From: Cognatishimia sp. WU-CL00825
GTDB taxonomy: Bacteria; Pseudomonadota; Alphaproteobacteria; Rhodobacterales; Rhodobacteraceae
Direction: 5' to 3'
DNA length: 64,000 nucleotides
NCBI RefSeq assembly: GCF_040364665.1
Contig: NZ_BAABWX010000001.1
Coordinates: 1,240,001 to 1,304,000 of the forward strand
Part shown: positions 8,731 to 17,454 of the stretch, piece after piece
How positions within the stretch are numbered: the first letter of the stretch is position 1
Layout: every line of letters begins with the position of its first letter
The notes under the pieces: generated by a model
Told to the model about the DNA's origin: nothing
What the model saw: the letters and a program-made list of their open reading frames with translations, nothing else
Database searches by the model: none
Made by a program: the position numbers and the translations under genes

Positions 8731-11700
8731 TTTGCTTTTCCCCATCCTTGTCAAAGAAAACCGGATCTACGATGCGTGCTTGCGTGACCGTGCCGTCCAC
8801 ATGCGGAATATCCAACACGTCACCCATGCGATCTGGCCCATGTAAAACAAGACCCATCGCAATGCCGCGATCCATTGTTGGTGAATAATATGTCGAGGTC
8901 ACCCGCCCCTGAACATTGCGTTGCCCATTTGCATTATTGCCCGAAGCAGTCACATAGGCCCCATCCGGCAATACAGTTTTATCAAGGGTCTCAAGCCCCA
9001 CCAGCTTCCAACGCTCAGCACTTGCCATGGCAGGTCGCTCTTGCGCACGCTTGCCCAGAAAATCCAGTTTCTTCTTAGATATGGCCCATTGCATGTTCAA
9101 ATCTTGCGGAATGACGGTGCCGTCAGTCTCGTCACCAATCATGATAAAGCCTTTTTCAGCCCGCATCACGTGCAGCGCCTCGGTGCCATAGGGCATGACG
9201 TCAAATTCAGCCCCGGCCTCCAAAAGTGCCAGCCAAAAGGCCATGCCTTGCCCCGCAGGAACCGCAATTTCATAAGACAGCTCACCAGAAAATGAAATTC
9301 GGTATGCGCGAACGTCAAAACCACCCAGCTGACCATCTTGCCATTGCATAAAAGGCAATGCCTCTGCCGACACATCCATGCCGCCCAGTTTCTCAAGCAC
9401 CTTACGTGCTTTTGGCCCCACAACCGCGATCTGGGCAAATTGTTCCGTGACATTGGCCACATAGACCTGCATGTCCCACCACTCGCATTGCAACCAGTCT
9501 TCCATCCAGCCATGAATGCGCTCTGCGCCGCCAGTCGTTGTATGGCACAGGAATGTCTCATCATCGATTCGCGCCACAACGCCATCATCGATCAAAAACC
9601 CGTTTTCATTACACATCAACCCATAGCGGCATTTGCCAGGCTTCAGCGTGCTCATCATATTGGTGTAAAGCAGATCCAGGAATTTCCCGGCATCCGGGCC
9701 TTTGACAATCAACTTGCCAAGGGTGGACGCATCCAACAGGCCTACCCCATTGCGGGTCTGCAGAATCTCGCGTTTCACCGCATCCGCGTGGCTCTCTTGG
9801 CCGCGTGGAAAGCAATAGGGCCGACGCCATTGCCCTACTGGTTCAAAATACGCCCCTTGGGTTTCGTGCCAATCATGGATCACCGTGCGCCGAATAGGTT
9901 GGAAAATCGCGTCACGCGCTTCGCCAGCAATAGAGCCCATGGAAATCGGCGTGTAAGGCGGGCGGAACGTGGTTGTACCCACCGCGGGAATTGGCGCATT
10001 CAATTGACCCGCCAAGGTGGCAAGTCCGTTGATATTGCTGAGCTTTCCCTGATCAGTTGCCATGCCAAGCGTGGTATAACGCTTGGTGTGTTCAACGCTT
10101 TCATAGCCCTCTTGTGCCGCCAGCCGCACATCAGAGACTTTGACGTCATTTTGATAATCCAACCAGGATTTTGCGCGCAGCTTAGGCCCAGCCCCCTGCG
10201 GCATCAGCCAAACTGGCTCAAGCGCCGCTTCGCCGGGTTCATCGACCTCAGGCGCAGCAACACCAGCGGCGTCTTTGCCGACCGCCTGCGCCACCGAAAG
10301 ACCAGTGTTTGTGGCGTCCTGCAAAACATCTTGCAAAGATACCATGCCATTTGCGCTGCCCGCTGGCGACACAAAACCAACACCCTCTTGGTTGGTTGGC
10401 GGCCGTGTCGCATCCGGTCGGAAGGCGGCCTGATCGTCATCCCAATTTAATTTACCACCGCAATGGGACCAAAGATGTACCACCGGCGACCAACCGCCCG
10501 ACATGGCAACCGCATCACAGGCGATGTCTTCCATCGCTGCGCCCTCACCCGCTTGCAAACAGATCGAAACCCCAGTGACGCGCTTGCCACCTTTGACCTT
10601 GGCGATGGCCTTGCCATTTTCAACCCGAATGCCCAGGTCGCGCGCAGCATCTGCCAAAGCCCCGCCGCCGCCACTGCGCGCATCCAAAATCACCGGCACA
10701 TCCAGCCCCGCCTGTTTGATTGCAATCGCGGTGCGATACGCATCGTCGTTATTGGTGACAACAACGGTGCGATCTCCGGTAGAGACCCCAAAATCCATCA
10801 CATAATCACGCATCGCGCCCGCCAGCATAACGCCGGGGATATCATTGCCAGCAAACGACAAAGGGCGTTCGATCGCGCCGGTGGCCGTGATAATTTGCCC
10901 GGCACGAATACGCCATAGACGGTGTCGCGGCCCGGAGAGTTGTGGCGCATGATCTTTCAGACGCTCATAGCCCAAAACATAGCCATGGTCATACACCCCT
11001 GCCCCCATTGTGCGACTGCGCAGGGTCACGTTTTTCAGGGCTTTCAATTCATTCAGCAAAGAGCTGATGAAATCAGCAACCGGCTGGCCGTCAATGGTTT
11101 CGCCACCCGCGGCGGCATCCACAGCAGAGCGGCCACCCCAATGCGCGGTCTGTTCCAGCACCAGAACTTTGGCCCCGCCCAGTGCTGCGGCCTTGGCCGC
11201 CTGCAAACCCGCAATGCCGCCCCCCACAACAACCACATCGACAAAGGCATAAAAATGCTCATAGGTGTCCGCGTCTTTGGTTTTTGGGGCTTTGCCCAAG
11301 CCAGCTGATTGCCGCACAATCGGTTCAAACACATGCTTCCAGGCCGCACGCGGATGGATAAAGGTCTTGTAGTAAAACCCGGCGGGCAGAAACCGCGCAA
11401 CCGCGTTGTTTAAGACACCAATGTCATACTCAAGGCTTGGCCAATGGTTCTGGCTTTCACAGCTGAGACCAGCAAAAAGTTCTGTGGTTGTGGTGCGCTG
11501 GTTGGGTTCAAACTGCCCGTCGCGGCCCATATTGACCAAGGCATTTGGTTCTTCGGCACCGCTGGCAACAATCCCCCGTGGCCGGTGGTATTTAAACGAC
11601 CGTCCCACCATCATTTGATCATTGGCCAGTAAAGCCGAGGCAAGGGTGTCGCCTTCAAAGCCCTTTAGGCGTTTGCCGTTAAAAGAAAACTCAACGGATT

Positions 11701-11746
11701 TACCGCGGTTGATCAGGCGTCCGCCTGTGGCAAGTCTGGTGCTCAT
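8723..11746 (-). CDS. soxA: Sarcosine oxidase, alpha subunit
   Basis: 1007 residues from ATG 11746 (MSTRLATGGRLINRG), the family's usual length; a longer frame runs through the intergenic repeat element and is rejected. N-terminal 2Fe-2S-like domain without the cysteines (VEFSFNGKRLKGFEGDTL), then an NAD-binding Rossmann domain (VVVVGGGIAGLQAAKAAALGG) and a C-terminal GcvT-like folate domain (VGLLDASTLGKLIVKGPDAGKF) that passes the one-carbon unit to tetrahydrofolate. Third gene of soxBDAG, 67 bases after soxD, with element R2 in that gap. No glyA, purU or folD follows here, so one-carbon disposal is encoded elsewhere. Confidence 0.97.
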   Translation of the reverse strand: MSTRLATGGRLINRGKSVEFSFNGKRLKGFEGDTLASALLANDQMMVGRSFKYHRPRGIVASGAEEPNALVNMGRDGQFEPNQRTTTTELFAGLSCESQNHWPSLEYDIGVLNNAVARFLPAGFYYKTFIHPRAAWKHVFEPIVRQSAGLGKAPKTKDADTYEHFYAFVDVVVVGGGIAGLQAAKAAALGGAKVLVLEQTAHWGGRSAVDAAAGGETIDGQPVADFISSLLNELKALKNVTLRSRTMGAGVYDHGYVLGYERLKDHAPQLSGPRHRLWRIRAGQIITATGAIERPLSFAGNDIPGVMLAGAMRDYVMDFGVSTGDRTVVVTNNDDAYRTAIAIKQAGLDVPVILDARSGGGGALADAARDLGIRVENGKAIAKVKGGKRVTGVSICLQAGEGAAMEDIACDAVAMSGGWSPVVHLWSHCGGKLNWDDDQAAFRPDATRPPTNQEGVGFVSPAGSANGMVSLQDVLQDATNTGLSVAQAVGKDAAGVAAPEVDEPGEAALEPVWLMPQGAGPKLRAKSWLDYQNDVKVSDVRLAAQEGYESVEHTKRYTTLGMATDQGKLSNINGLATLAGQLNAPIPAVGTTTFRPPYTPISMGSIAGEARDAIFQPIRRTVIHDWHETQGAYFEPVGQWRRPYCFPRGQESHADAVKREILQTRNGVGLLDASTLGKLIVKGPDAGKFLDLLYTNMMSTLKPGKCRYGLMCNENGFLIDDGVVARIDDETFLCHTTTGGAERIHGWMEDWLQCEWWDMQVYVANVTEQFAQIAVVGPKARKVLEKLGGMDVSAEALPFMQWQDGQLGGFDVRAYRISFSGELSYEIAVPAGQGMAFWLALLEAGAEFDVMPYGTEALHVMRAEKGFIMIGDETDGTVIPQDLNMQWAISKKKLDFLGKRAQERPAMASAERWKLVGLETLDKTVLPDGAYVTASGNNANGQRNVQGRVTSTYYSPTMDRGIAMGLVLHGPDRMGDVLDIPHVDGTVTQARIVDPVFFDKDGEKQNV

Positions 11747-11773
11747 AGAATGTGACCCTGCGCGCGTTGAACT

Positions 11774-11812
11774 GCCGGAGCCTCCGGCGGGAGTATTTTT
11801 GGAAAGATGAAG
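11774..11812 (+). repeat. Intergenic element R2 between soxD and soxA
   Basis: A near-palindrome GCCGGAG-C-CTCCGGC (11774-11788) is followed on the plus strand by GAGTATTTTTGG and AAAGATGAAG (11791-11812). These 22 bases are identical to element R3 at 28160-28181 on the other strand. Unlike most copies, it points against the direction of the surrounding operon. Confidence 0.7.
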
Positions 11813-11813
11813 A

Positions 11814-12140
11814 TCATGCGGCGCTCCACACCCAATCCGGGCGTTTGGCGCGAATGGCGTCCTGAATGAATTTTGGTGGCTCAAGGGTTTGCGCACTATA
11901 GGTGCCAAAAACCTCTAGTGTCATGGTGCAGCGCGCCGCGTGAAAATACTTGCCGCAGCCATTGGCGTGACGCCAGCGTTCCAGATGCACACCCTTTGGG
12001 TTCTTGCGCATAAAGAGATAGCTCTCAAAATCCGCATCTTCAGACCCCGGTCCAAAGCGTTTCAGATGGGCTTCGCCCTCGGCGTGAAACTCGGTTTCTT
12101 CCGCAGAGACATGACAACAGGGACAGGTGAGTATCAGCAT
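11814..12140 (-). CDS. soxD: Sarcosine oxidase, delta subunit
   Basis: 108 residues from ATG 12140, with GGAG upstream. This small subunit binds structural zinc: Cys6, Cys8, Cys9 and His10 (TCPCCHV) and the later GCGKYFHAARC region supply the family's ligands. ERWRHANGCGKYF is characteristic. It starts 10 bases after the soxB stop, so translation is probably coupled. A longer frame to 12245 overlaps soxB and has no support. Confidence 0.96.
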   Translation of the reverse strand: MLILTCPCCHVSAEETEFHAEGEAHLKRFGPGSEDADFESYLFMRKNPKGVHLERWRHANGCGKYFHAARCTMTLEVFGTYSAQTLEPPKFIQDAIRAKRPDWVWSAA

Positions 12141-12150
12141 TGCAATTCTC

Positions 12151-13398
12151 CTAGTGTGCGACGCCAGCGGCGACGCTTTCGTCAATAAAGCGGCCTTCGA
12201 TAAAGCGCTCCATGCCAAATTCTGCAGACAGTGGTCCGGGTTCACCCTTGGCGATCAATTCAGCGGTGGCCCAACCGCCACCGGGAATGGCCTTAAAGCC
12301 GCCAGTGCCCCAGCCCGCGTTGATAAAGCAATTGCCCAGTGGGGTTTTGCCAATCACTGGGCTGCGATCACCGGTGACATCCACAATTCCGCCCCATTGG
12401 CGCAGCATTTTCAGGCGCGACAGCATCGGGAAAGTTTCCACCAACGCGCGCACGGTTTCTTCGACATGGTGGAAAGAGCCGCGCTGGGTATAGTTGTTAA
12501 ACCCATCGGTACCGCCACCAATCACCATTTCACCTTTGTCAGACTGGCTGAGGTAGCCGTGGACCGTATTGGCCATCACCACTACATCCATGCAGGGTTT
12601 GATAGGTTCAGACACCAAAGCTTGCAACGCCACGCTTTCCAGCGGCAGTCGGAACCCCGACATTTCAGCCAAGGCTCCGGAATTCCCGGCCACAACAAGA
12701 CCAAGCTTGTCGCAATCGATCGCGCCTTTGCTGGTATCAACGCCCTGCACTTTGCCATTGGCACTGCGCACGCCAACAACTTCGCATTGCTGGATAATAT
12801 CCATGCCCATATCAGAACAGGCCCGCGCATAACCCCAGGCCACAGCATCATGGCGCGCCGTACCACCACGCGCCTGCCACAGCGCCCCAAGAACCGGATA
12901 ACGTGGACCAGATATGTTCATGATCGGACAGAGTTCTTTCACCCGCTGGGGGGAAATGAATTCGGTGGTCACGCCCTGCAAAGCATTGGCATGTGCTGTG
13001 CGCTGATATCCACGTACCTCATGCTCGGTCTGCGCCATCATCATCACACCACGGGGTGAAAACATGATGTTATAATTCAGATCCTGGCTGAGGTTTTCAT
13101 AGAGCGAACGGGCTTTTTCATACAGCGCGGCCGAACTGTCCTGCAAATAGTTGCTGCGGATAATGGTGGTGTTCCGGCCTGTATTGCCGCCACCCAGCCA
13201 ACCCTTTTCAAGAATGGCAACGTTGGTGATGCCGAAATTCTTGCCCAAATAATAGGCCGTCGCCAAGCCATGGCCCCCAGCTCCGACAATGATCACATCG
13301 TATTTCTTTTGGGGCTGTGGCGAACGCCAGGCGCGTTCCCAGCCGGTGTGATACCGGGCGGCTTCGCGCGCGATGGCAAAAACGGAATAGCGTTTCAT
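12151..13398 (-). CDS. soxB: Sarcosine oxidase, beta subunit
   Basis: 415 residues. The beta subunit holds the sarcosine-oxidising FAD and the covalently linked FMN. It has the dinucleotide fold VIIVGAGGHGLATAYYLGK after a short N-terminal extension, then GGNTGRNTTIIRSNY, and the His in ARHDAVAWGYA that matches the residue carrying FMN in characterised enzymes. First gene of soxBDAG. Upstream on its 5' side, and within 40 bases of the start, is a tandem 12-base repeat (13413-13436) that could be an operator. Divergent from ccmI. Confidence 0.97.
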   Translation of the reverse strand: MKRYSVFAIAREAARYHTGWERAWRSPQPQKKYDVIIVGAGGHGLATAYYLGKNFGITNVAILEKGWLGGGNTGRNTTIIRSNYLQDSSAALYEKARSLYENLSQDLNYNIMFSPRGVMMMAQTEHEVRGYQRTAHANALQGVTTEFISPQRVKELCPIMNISGPRYPVLGALWQARGGTARHDAVAWGYARACSDMGMDIIQQCEVVGVRSANGKVQGVDTSKGAIDCDKLGLVVAGNSGALAEMSGFRLPLESVALQALVSEPIKPCMDVVVMANTVHGYLSQSDKGEMVIGGGTDGFNNYTQRGSFHHVEETVRALVETFPMLSRLKMLRQWGGIVDVTGDRSPVIGKTPLGNCFINAGWGTGGFKAIPGGGWATAELIAKGEPGPLSAEFGMERFIEGRFIDESVAAGVAH

Positions 13399-13412
13399 CG
13401 TGAGTTTTCCAT

Positions 13413-13436
13413 ATTGGCAACGTGATTGGCAACCTG
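13413..13436. promoter_or_regulatory. Tandem 12-base direct repeat upstream of soxB
   Basis: ATTGGCAACGTG (13413-13424) is followed directly by ATTGGCAACCTG (13425-13436), 11 of 12 bases the same. Copies lie on the same face of the helix apart from about a turn, 15 to 38 bases upstream of the soxB start. A regulator binding site is inferred; the protein is unknown. Confidence 0.35.
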
Positions 13437-13587
13437 TTCATCTTATCGTCCACAATGACAGGTCTCAGCCCGAATTAAACCGCCGGTTTGCGGCTCAGTT
13501 GCGACATGGTAGTCACAAAAACGTTTCGCCCTTTCTTGCCCGCTCTGGTCGGGCTACATGAGGGAGAGAAAAACTGGGAAAAACTCT

Positions 13588-14802
13588 ATGCTGTTCTGGG
13601 TCATTGCCACAACTATTGCTCTAATTGTCGGTGCCTTTCTGGGTTTTGCGCTGCTGCGTGGGCGCAGCCAGCAAGACACTGCTGACGCTTCTGACCTGCG
13701 GGTGTATCGCGACCAATTGAAAGATGTGGACAAAGATCTGGCGCGCGGCGTGATCGCCGAAGCTGACGCAGAACGCATTCGCACCGAGATTTCCCGCCGC
13801 ATTTTGGCGGCTGACGCAAAGGGCCAGGAAACATCAATGGGTGGTGGGCAGCCCAAGGGACTTGGCAAAATAGCCGCTGTGCTCAGCGCCGCCTTTCTGA
13901 TTGCAGGTACGCTTGGTCTTTACAGCTCTATCGGGGCACCGGGTTACAACGACCAGCCCCTGATGGCGCGCATCGAATATGCCAGAGATCATCTGGCAAA
14001 CCGCCTGTCTCAGGCTGACTTTGAAGCCCAGCTGTCCCCGCAACCCGCAATCGCAGTAGACCCGGATTTTCTAGATCTAATCAAAGAGTTGCGCGTGAAG
14101 GTTAAAGAAAATCCAACCGAAAAACGGGGCCTGGATCTTTTGGCAAGAAACGAAGCCACCTTGGGCAACTTCACCGCGGCCTATCAAGCGCAACAACAGC
14201 TGATAGACCTGTTGGGGTCCGAGGCCAGCAGCCAAGATTACACCCAGTTGGCAGACCTGATGGCGCGCGCCGCACGCGGCTATATTTCCCCCGAAGCCGA
14301 CATGGCCCTGCGCGAAGCTTTGGTGCGTGACCCCAGCAATGGTTTTGCACGCTATTACACGGGCTTGATGATGTCGCAAAACGGCCGACCCGATCTGACG
14401 TTCCGCGCTTGGCGCACGCTTTTGGCCGAAGGGCCGGAAAACGCACCGTGGATTGCCCCCATTCGCGCCCGCATCGAAGATCTGGCATGGATTGCCGGGG
14501 TGAAATACACCCCTCCAGCCCCCAACGGTCCTGGTGCTGCTGATCTGCAAGCCGCCCAAGACATGAGCGACGAGGACCGCGCCGCGATGGTGCAGTCTAT
14601 GGTCGATGGTCTGGCGGAACGTTTGGCAGAAGACGGCGGTACAGCCGCAGAGTGGGCACAGCTGATCACCGCTTTTGGCGTCATGGGAGAGCAAGACCGC
14701 GCCCAGGAAACCGCTGATGCCGCCAAAGGGAAATTTGCCGACGACCCCGAAGGGCTACGGCTCATTCAAACCGCCGCTCAAGAAGCAGGCCTTTCCGAAT
14801 GA
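13588..14802 (+). CDS. ccmI: Cytochrome c maturation protein CcmI
   Basis: 404 residues from ATG 13588 with GGGAA upstream; the in-frame ATG at 13558 lacks the family's N-terminal fit. CcmI chaperones apocytochrome c to the haem-ligation complex. Two membrane segments flank a cytoplasmic loop (MLFWVIATTIALIVGAF near residue 1, and AVLSAAFLIAGTLGLY near residue 105), with the loop typical of the family (YRDQLKDVDKDLARGVI). The long periplasmic part has TPR-like helices (GLDLLARNEATLGNFTAAY). Its stop overlaps the ruvX start as ATGA. Confidence 0.95.
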   Translation: MLFWVIATTIALIVGAFLGFALLRGRSQQDTADASDLRVYRDQLKDVDKDLARGVIAEADAERIRTEISRRILAADAKGQETSMGGGQPKGLGKIAAVLSAAFLIAGTLGLYSSIGAPGYNDQPLMARIEYARDHLANRLSQADFEAQLSPQPAIAVDPDFLDLIKELRVKVKENPTEKRGLDLLARNEATLGNFTAAYQAQQQLIDLLGSEASSQDYTQLADLMARAARGYISPEADMALREALVRDPSNGFARYYTGLMMSQNGRPDLTFRAWRTLLAEGPENAPWIAPIRARIEDLAWIAGVKYTPPAPNGPGAADLQAAQDMSDEDRAAMVQSMVDGLAERLAEDGGTAAEWAQLITAFGVMGEQDRAQETADAAKGKFADDPEGLRLIQTAAQEAGLSE

Positions 14803-15284
14803 CCAGCCAAATCCTAGACAGCCTTGAGGAAAACCCAACGGTATTTCCCCAAATGCAAGCCTTGATGGGCTTGGACCTTGGCACCAAAACCATTGGCGTC
14901 GCGGTGTCTGATGGTTTTCAGTCGGTAGCCACCCCGCTTGAAACAGTGAAACGCAAGAAATTTGGCCTGGATGCGGCCCGCTTGATCGAATTGATCCAAG
15001 CCCGCAACATCGCCGGAATTGTCTTGGGTCTGCCGCTGAATATGGATGGTTCCGAAGGCCCCCGCGTCCAATCCACGCGCGCCTTTGCCCGCAATTTCGC
15101 GAAGCTTTCCCCGCTGCCAATCCTGTTCTGGGACGAGCGCCTGTCCACAGTTGCCGCCGAACGCGCGCTTCTCGAAGCAGATGCCTCACGCAAACGCCGA
15201 TCAGAAGTGATTGACCACGTGGCCGCGGCCTATATTCTGCAAGGCGCGTTAGACCGGCTTGGCCACCTGCGCCGCAACGCCTGA
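14799..15284 (+). CDS. ruvX: Putative pre-16S rRNA nuclease / Holliday junction resolvase YqgF
   Basis: 161 residues, RNase H-like fold. Motifs: GLDLGTKTIGVAVSD near residue 24 (first catalytic Asp), GIVLGLPLNMDGSEGP in the middle, WDERLSTVAAE (Glu) and the late Asp in VIDHVAAAYILQ. The family acts in 16S rRNA 5'-end maturation; the Holliday-junction role is older and less certain. The start overlaps the end of ccmI by four bases, so the two are translationally coupled. It has a slightly extended N-terminus of about 20 residues before the core. Confidence 0.94.
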   Translation: MTSQILDSLEENPTVFPQMQALMGLDLGTKTIGVAVSDGFQSVATPLETVKRKKFGLDAARLIELIQARNIAGIVLGLPLNMDGSEGPRVQSTRAFARNFAKLSPLPILFWDERLSTVAAERALLEADASRKRRSEVIDHVAAAYILQGALDRLGHLRRNA

Positions 15285-15310
15285 TAAGGCACAAAGTATC
15301 TGGGTAAAGC

Positions 15311-15562
15311 ATGTCAAAAGAACAAAAAGACAAGGTTTGGAAACGCGACGAAATCAACTCTCCCTGTATTCAGGTCTGCGTTGTGCACCCGGTCGAACGG
15401 ATCTGCACCGGTTGCTACCGCACAATCGACGAAATCGCGCAATGGTCCAAACTCAGCCCAGAAGAACGCGCCGACATTACAAGTGACCTAGGGGCGCGTG
15501 CCAGCCGTCTTAAGGTGCGCCGGGGCGGTCGGGGTGGCCGCGCTGCGCGGCGGGCCAAATAG
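15311..15562 (+). CDS. DUF1289 small Cys-rich protein
   Basis: 83 residues. Four cysteines in the DUF1289 pattern (PCIQVCVVHPVERICTGCYRT) suggest metal binding, followed by the typical IDEIAQWSKLSPEERADI helix and a very basic Arg/Gly-rich tail. Function unknown. It starts 26 bases after ruvX and probably belongs to the ccmI-ruvX transcript. Convergent with the RTX-type gene. Confidence 0.93.
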   Translation: MSKEQKDKVWKRDEINSPCIQVCVVHPVERICTGCYRTIDEIAQWSKLSPEERADITSDLGARASRLKVRRGGRGGRAARRAK

Positions 15563-15610
15563 GACTCCTTCTGACAGAAGAAGCCCCTAATTTCTTAGCA
15601 ACCGATGGCC

Positions 15611-16426
15611 TTAGGCTGCCGCGTAATTGTCCGTTTGTACCAGCCTTAAATTGGTGCTGTTAAACGTGCCATAGCCGTCTTCTACGCGTGCAACTTCGAC
15701 ACCATCAACCAGCACAATCGCTGTGGCCGCGTCGTCCTCTGCGGGTGCAACAGTCACGACACCATCCGCCGCAGTAGGCACAAAAACCGCAAGCACGTCT
15801 TCGGTTGGCTCGAAATCCTGCACAACAGGCACATCTGTGCCCGCAATATAACTTCCAGTCACAAAGACATCTTCGCCCGCGCCACCCGTGGCCTCGTCAC
15901 CACTGCCCATAATCAAAATATCATCGCCGCTGCCGCCAATCAGCGTGTCCGCGTCCAACAGGTCAGCGCTGGCAAAATTATCATCGCGGGTTGTGTCCAG
16001 ATAGCCATCCAGAACGTCATCGCCACTGCCGCCATCCAAGTTGTCATTGCCCCGGCCGCCGATCAGCTGATCGTGCCCACCTTGGCCATAAATTGTATCG
16101 TCATTGATGCCGCCATAGGCAAAATCATCACCAGATCCCGCCAAAATCAGATCATCACCGCGCGACCCACCGATGGCATCGTCGCCACTGCCGCCACTCA
16201 TGGTGTCGTCACCCAGCCCGCCCAGCAGCACATCGTTGCCATCTCCGCCATAAAGCGAATCCTCGCCATCATGCGCCTGAATCAAATCATTTCCATCCGA
16301 GCCAACAAGGGTTTCATCCCCATCGGTGCCGGAAATCTCGTTGTTGATTTCGTCGGTTTCATCGTCAGAGGGTGAAATAAACGCCGACCCAAGGGCAAAC
16401 AATCCAAGCAGCAAAAAGATTTCCAT
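15611..16426 (-). CDS. RTX-type calcium-binding repeat protein with N-terminal membrane segment
   Basis: 271 residues from ATG 16426 (AGG upstream); a TTG two codons earlier is less likely. A short hydrophobic N-terminus (MEIFLLLGLFALGSAFI) is followed by about a dozen glycine/aspartate nonapeptides such as GGDGNDVLL, GGSGDDAIG and GGRGNDNLD, which fold into a calcium-binding beta-roll. The last 100 residues form a non-repeat domain ending STNLRLVQTDNYAAA. The beta-roll implies an extracellular or periplasmic place; no type I secretion genes adjoin it, and the hydrophobic N-terminus suggests an anchor or Sec signal instead. Role unknown. Confidence 0.9.
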   Translation of the reverse strand: MEIFLLLGLFALGSAFISPSDDETDEINNEISGTDGDETLVGSDGNDLIQAHDGEDSLYGGDGNDVLLGGLGDDTMSGGSGDDAIGGSRGDDLILAGSGDDFAYGGINDDTIYGQGGHDQLIGGRGNDNLDGGSGDDVLDGYLDTTRDDNFASADLLDADTLIGGSGDDILIMGSGDEATGGAGEDVFVTGSYIAGTDVPVVQDFEPTEDVLAVFVPTAADGVVTVAPAEDDAATAIVLVDGVEVARVEDGYGTFNSTNLRLVQTDNYAAA

Positions 16427-16519
16427 TGCCAATACCTGTTAACAAATTTCGATTCCGCCTCACACTAAGGCAAAAATGTGGCGAAACAACATCGAAAATT
16501 TGCACTGTAAACGTGTGGG

Positions 16520-16550
16520 AAACGATCAGACTTTCCCCTTCTGATTGTTT
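16520..16550 (-). terminator. Hairpin after the TauE/SafE gene (weak terminator)
   Basis: AAACGATCAGA (16520-16530) pairs with TCTGATTGTTT (16540-16550), 11 bases with one G-T pair. It follows the TauE/SafE gene stop (minus strand) by about 30 bases and has no clear T-run. Confidence 0.4.
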
Positions 16551-16578
16551 CGGCTTCGCTCGATAGATCGCTTGGTTT

Positions 16579-17403
16579 CTACAATCCCAAAGCCGCGCGC
16601 AGCATGTTCACCGCCACAAGGACCAAGAATACAGCAAAGACCCTCTTTAGCGGCTTTGGGTCCATCGCATGCGCCAATTTAACCCCCCATGGGGCCGTGA
16701 TCAGGGTCATCATGATAACAATTGCAAAGGCCGGCAGATTGACCGCGCCAATCGTCAACGGCGGCCGCATCGAAGCATCAATAGGTAGCATCAAAAACCC
16801 AATAACGCCGGGCACCGCAATAATGACGCCAAATCCCGCCGCCGTCGCCACCGCCCGGTGGATCGGCACGTTAAACAAGCTCATCAACGGTACGCCAAAA
16901 CTGCCGCCGCCAATGCCCATCAAAACCGACAAAAAGCCCACCGCTGGGCTGGTCAGGATGCGCCCGGCCCCCTTGGGCATTTCAGGCCCAAGCCTCCAAT
17001 GCGCCTTCCCAAAGCCCATATACAAGCCAATCACAATTCCCAGCACGCCAAACACCGCTTGCAAAGTTGTCGATCGCAGATTTGACACCACGGCCACGCC
17101 AATGATTGCCCCCACAGCGATGCCCGGTGCCCAACCCCGCAAGATCGCCCAGTCTACGGCACCCTTTTTATTGTGGCTCAGCACAGACCGCATCGAAGTG
17201 ACAATGATTGTTGCCAGCGAGGTCGCCAAACACATCTGCATCAATTGCGGGCCTTCATATCCAAGCGTTTGGAACGCATAGAAAAAAGCAGGTACTAAAA
17301 CGATTCCGCCTCCGACCCCCAAAAGCCCGGCCAGAACGCCAGCCAGCGCCCCAATCACTAGCAACAAGGCCGCCATCGGCAACAATAACGACAAATCTGG
17401 CAT
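16579..17403 (-). CDS. TauE/SafE-family permease
   Basis: 274 residues, eight or so membrane helices. The family signature repeats are visible: LAGVLAGLLGVGGGIVLVPAF near the N-terminus and GFLSVLMGIGGGSFGVPLM in the middle. Members export sulfite, sulfoacetate or related organosulfonate products, or import or export other anions; no sulfur genes adjoin, so the substrate is open. It lies 51 bases downstream of dusA on the same strand and may share its transcript. Confidence 0.93.
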   Translation of the reverse strand: MPDLSLLLPMAALLLVIGALAGVLAGLLGVGGGIVLVPAFFYAFQTLGYEGPQLMQMCLATSLATIIVTSMRSVLSHNKKGAVDWAILRGWAPGIAVGAIIGVAVVSNLRSTTLQAVFGVLGIVIGLYMGFGKAHWRLGPEMPKGAGRILTSPAVGFLSVLMGIGGGSFGVPLMSLFNVPIHRAVATAAGFGVIIAVPGVIGFLMLPIDASMRPPLTIGAVNLPAFAIVIMMTLITAPWGVKLAHAMDPKPLKRVFAVFLVLVAVNMLRAALGL

Positions 17404-17454
17404 GTGATTTCCTATTCTAAAGGCCGCTTCATGTATCCCGCAGCACGATTTAGC

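Noticed and set aside
15900..16350. Regular short repeats on the minus strand that could be taken for a CRISPR or tandem-repeat array
   Set aside because: They are the degenerate nine-codon Gly/Asp repeats of the RTX-type gene; no identical repeats with unique spacers.
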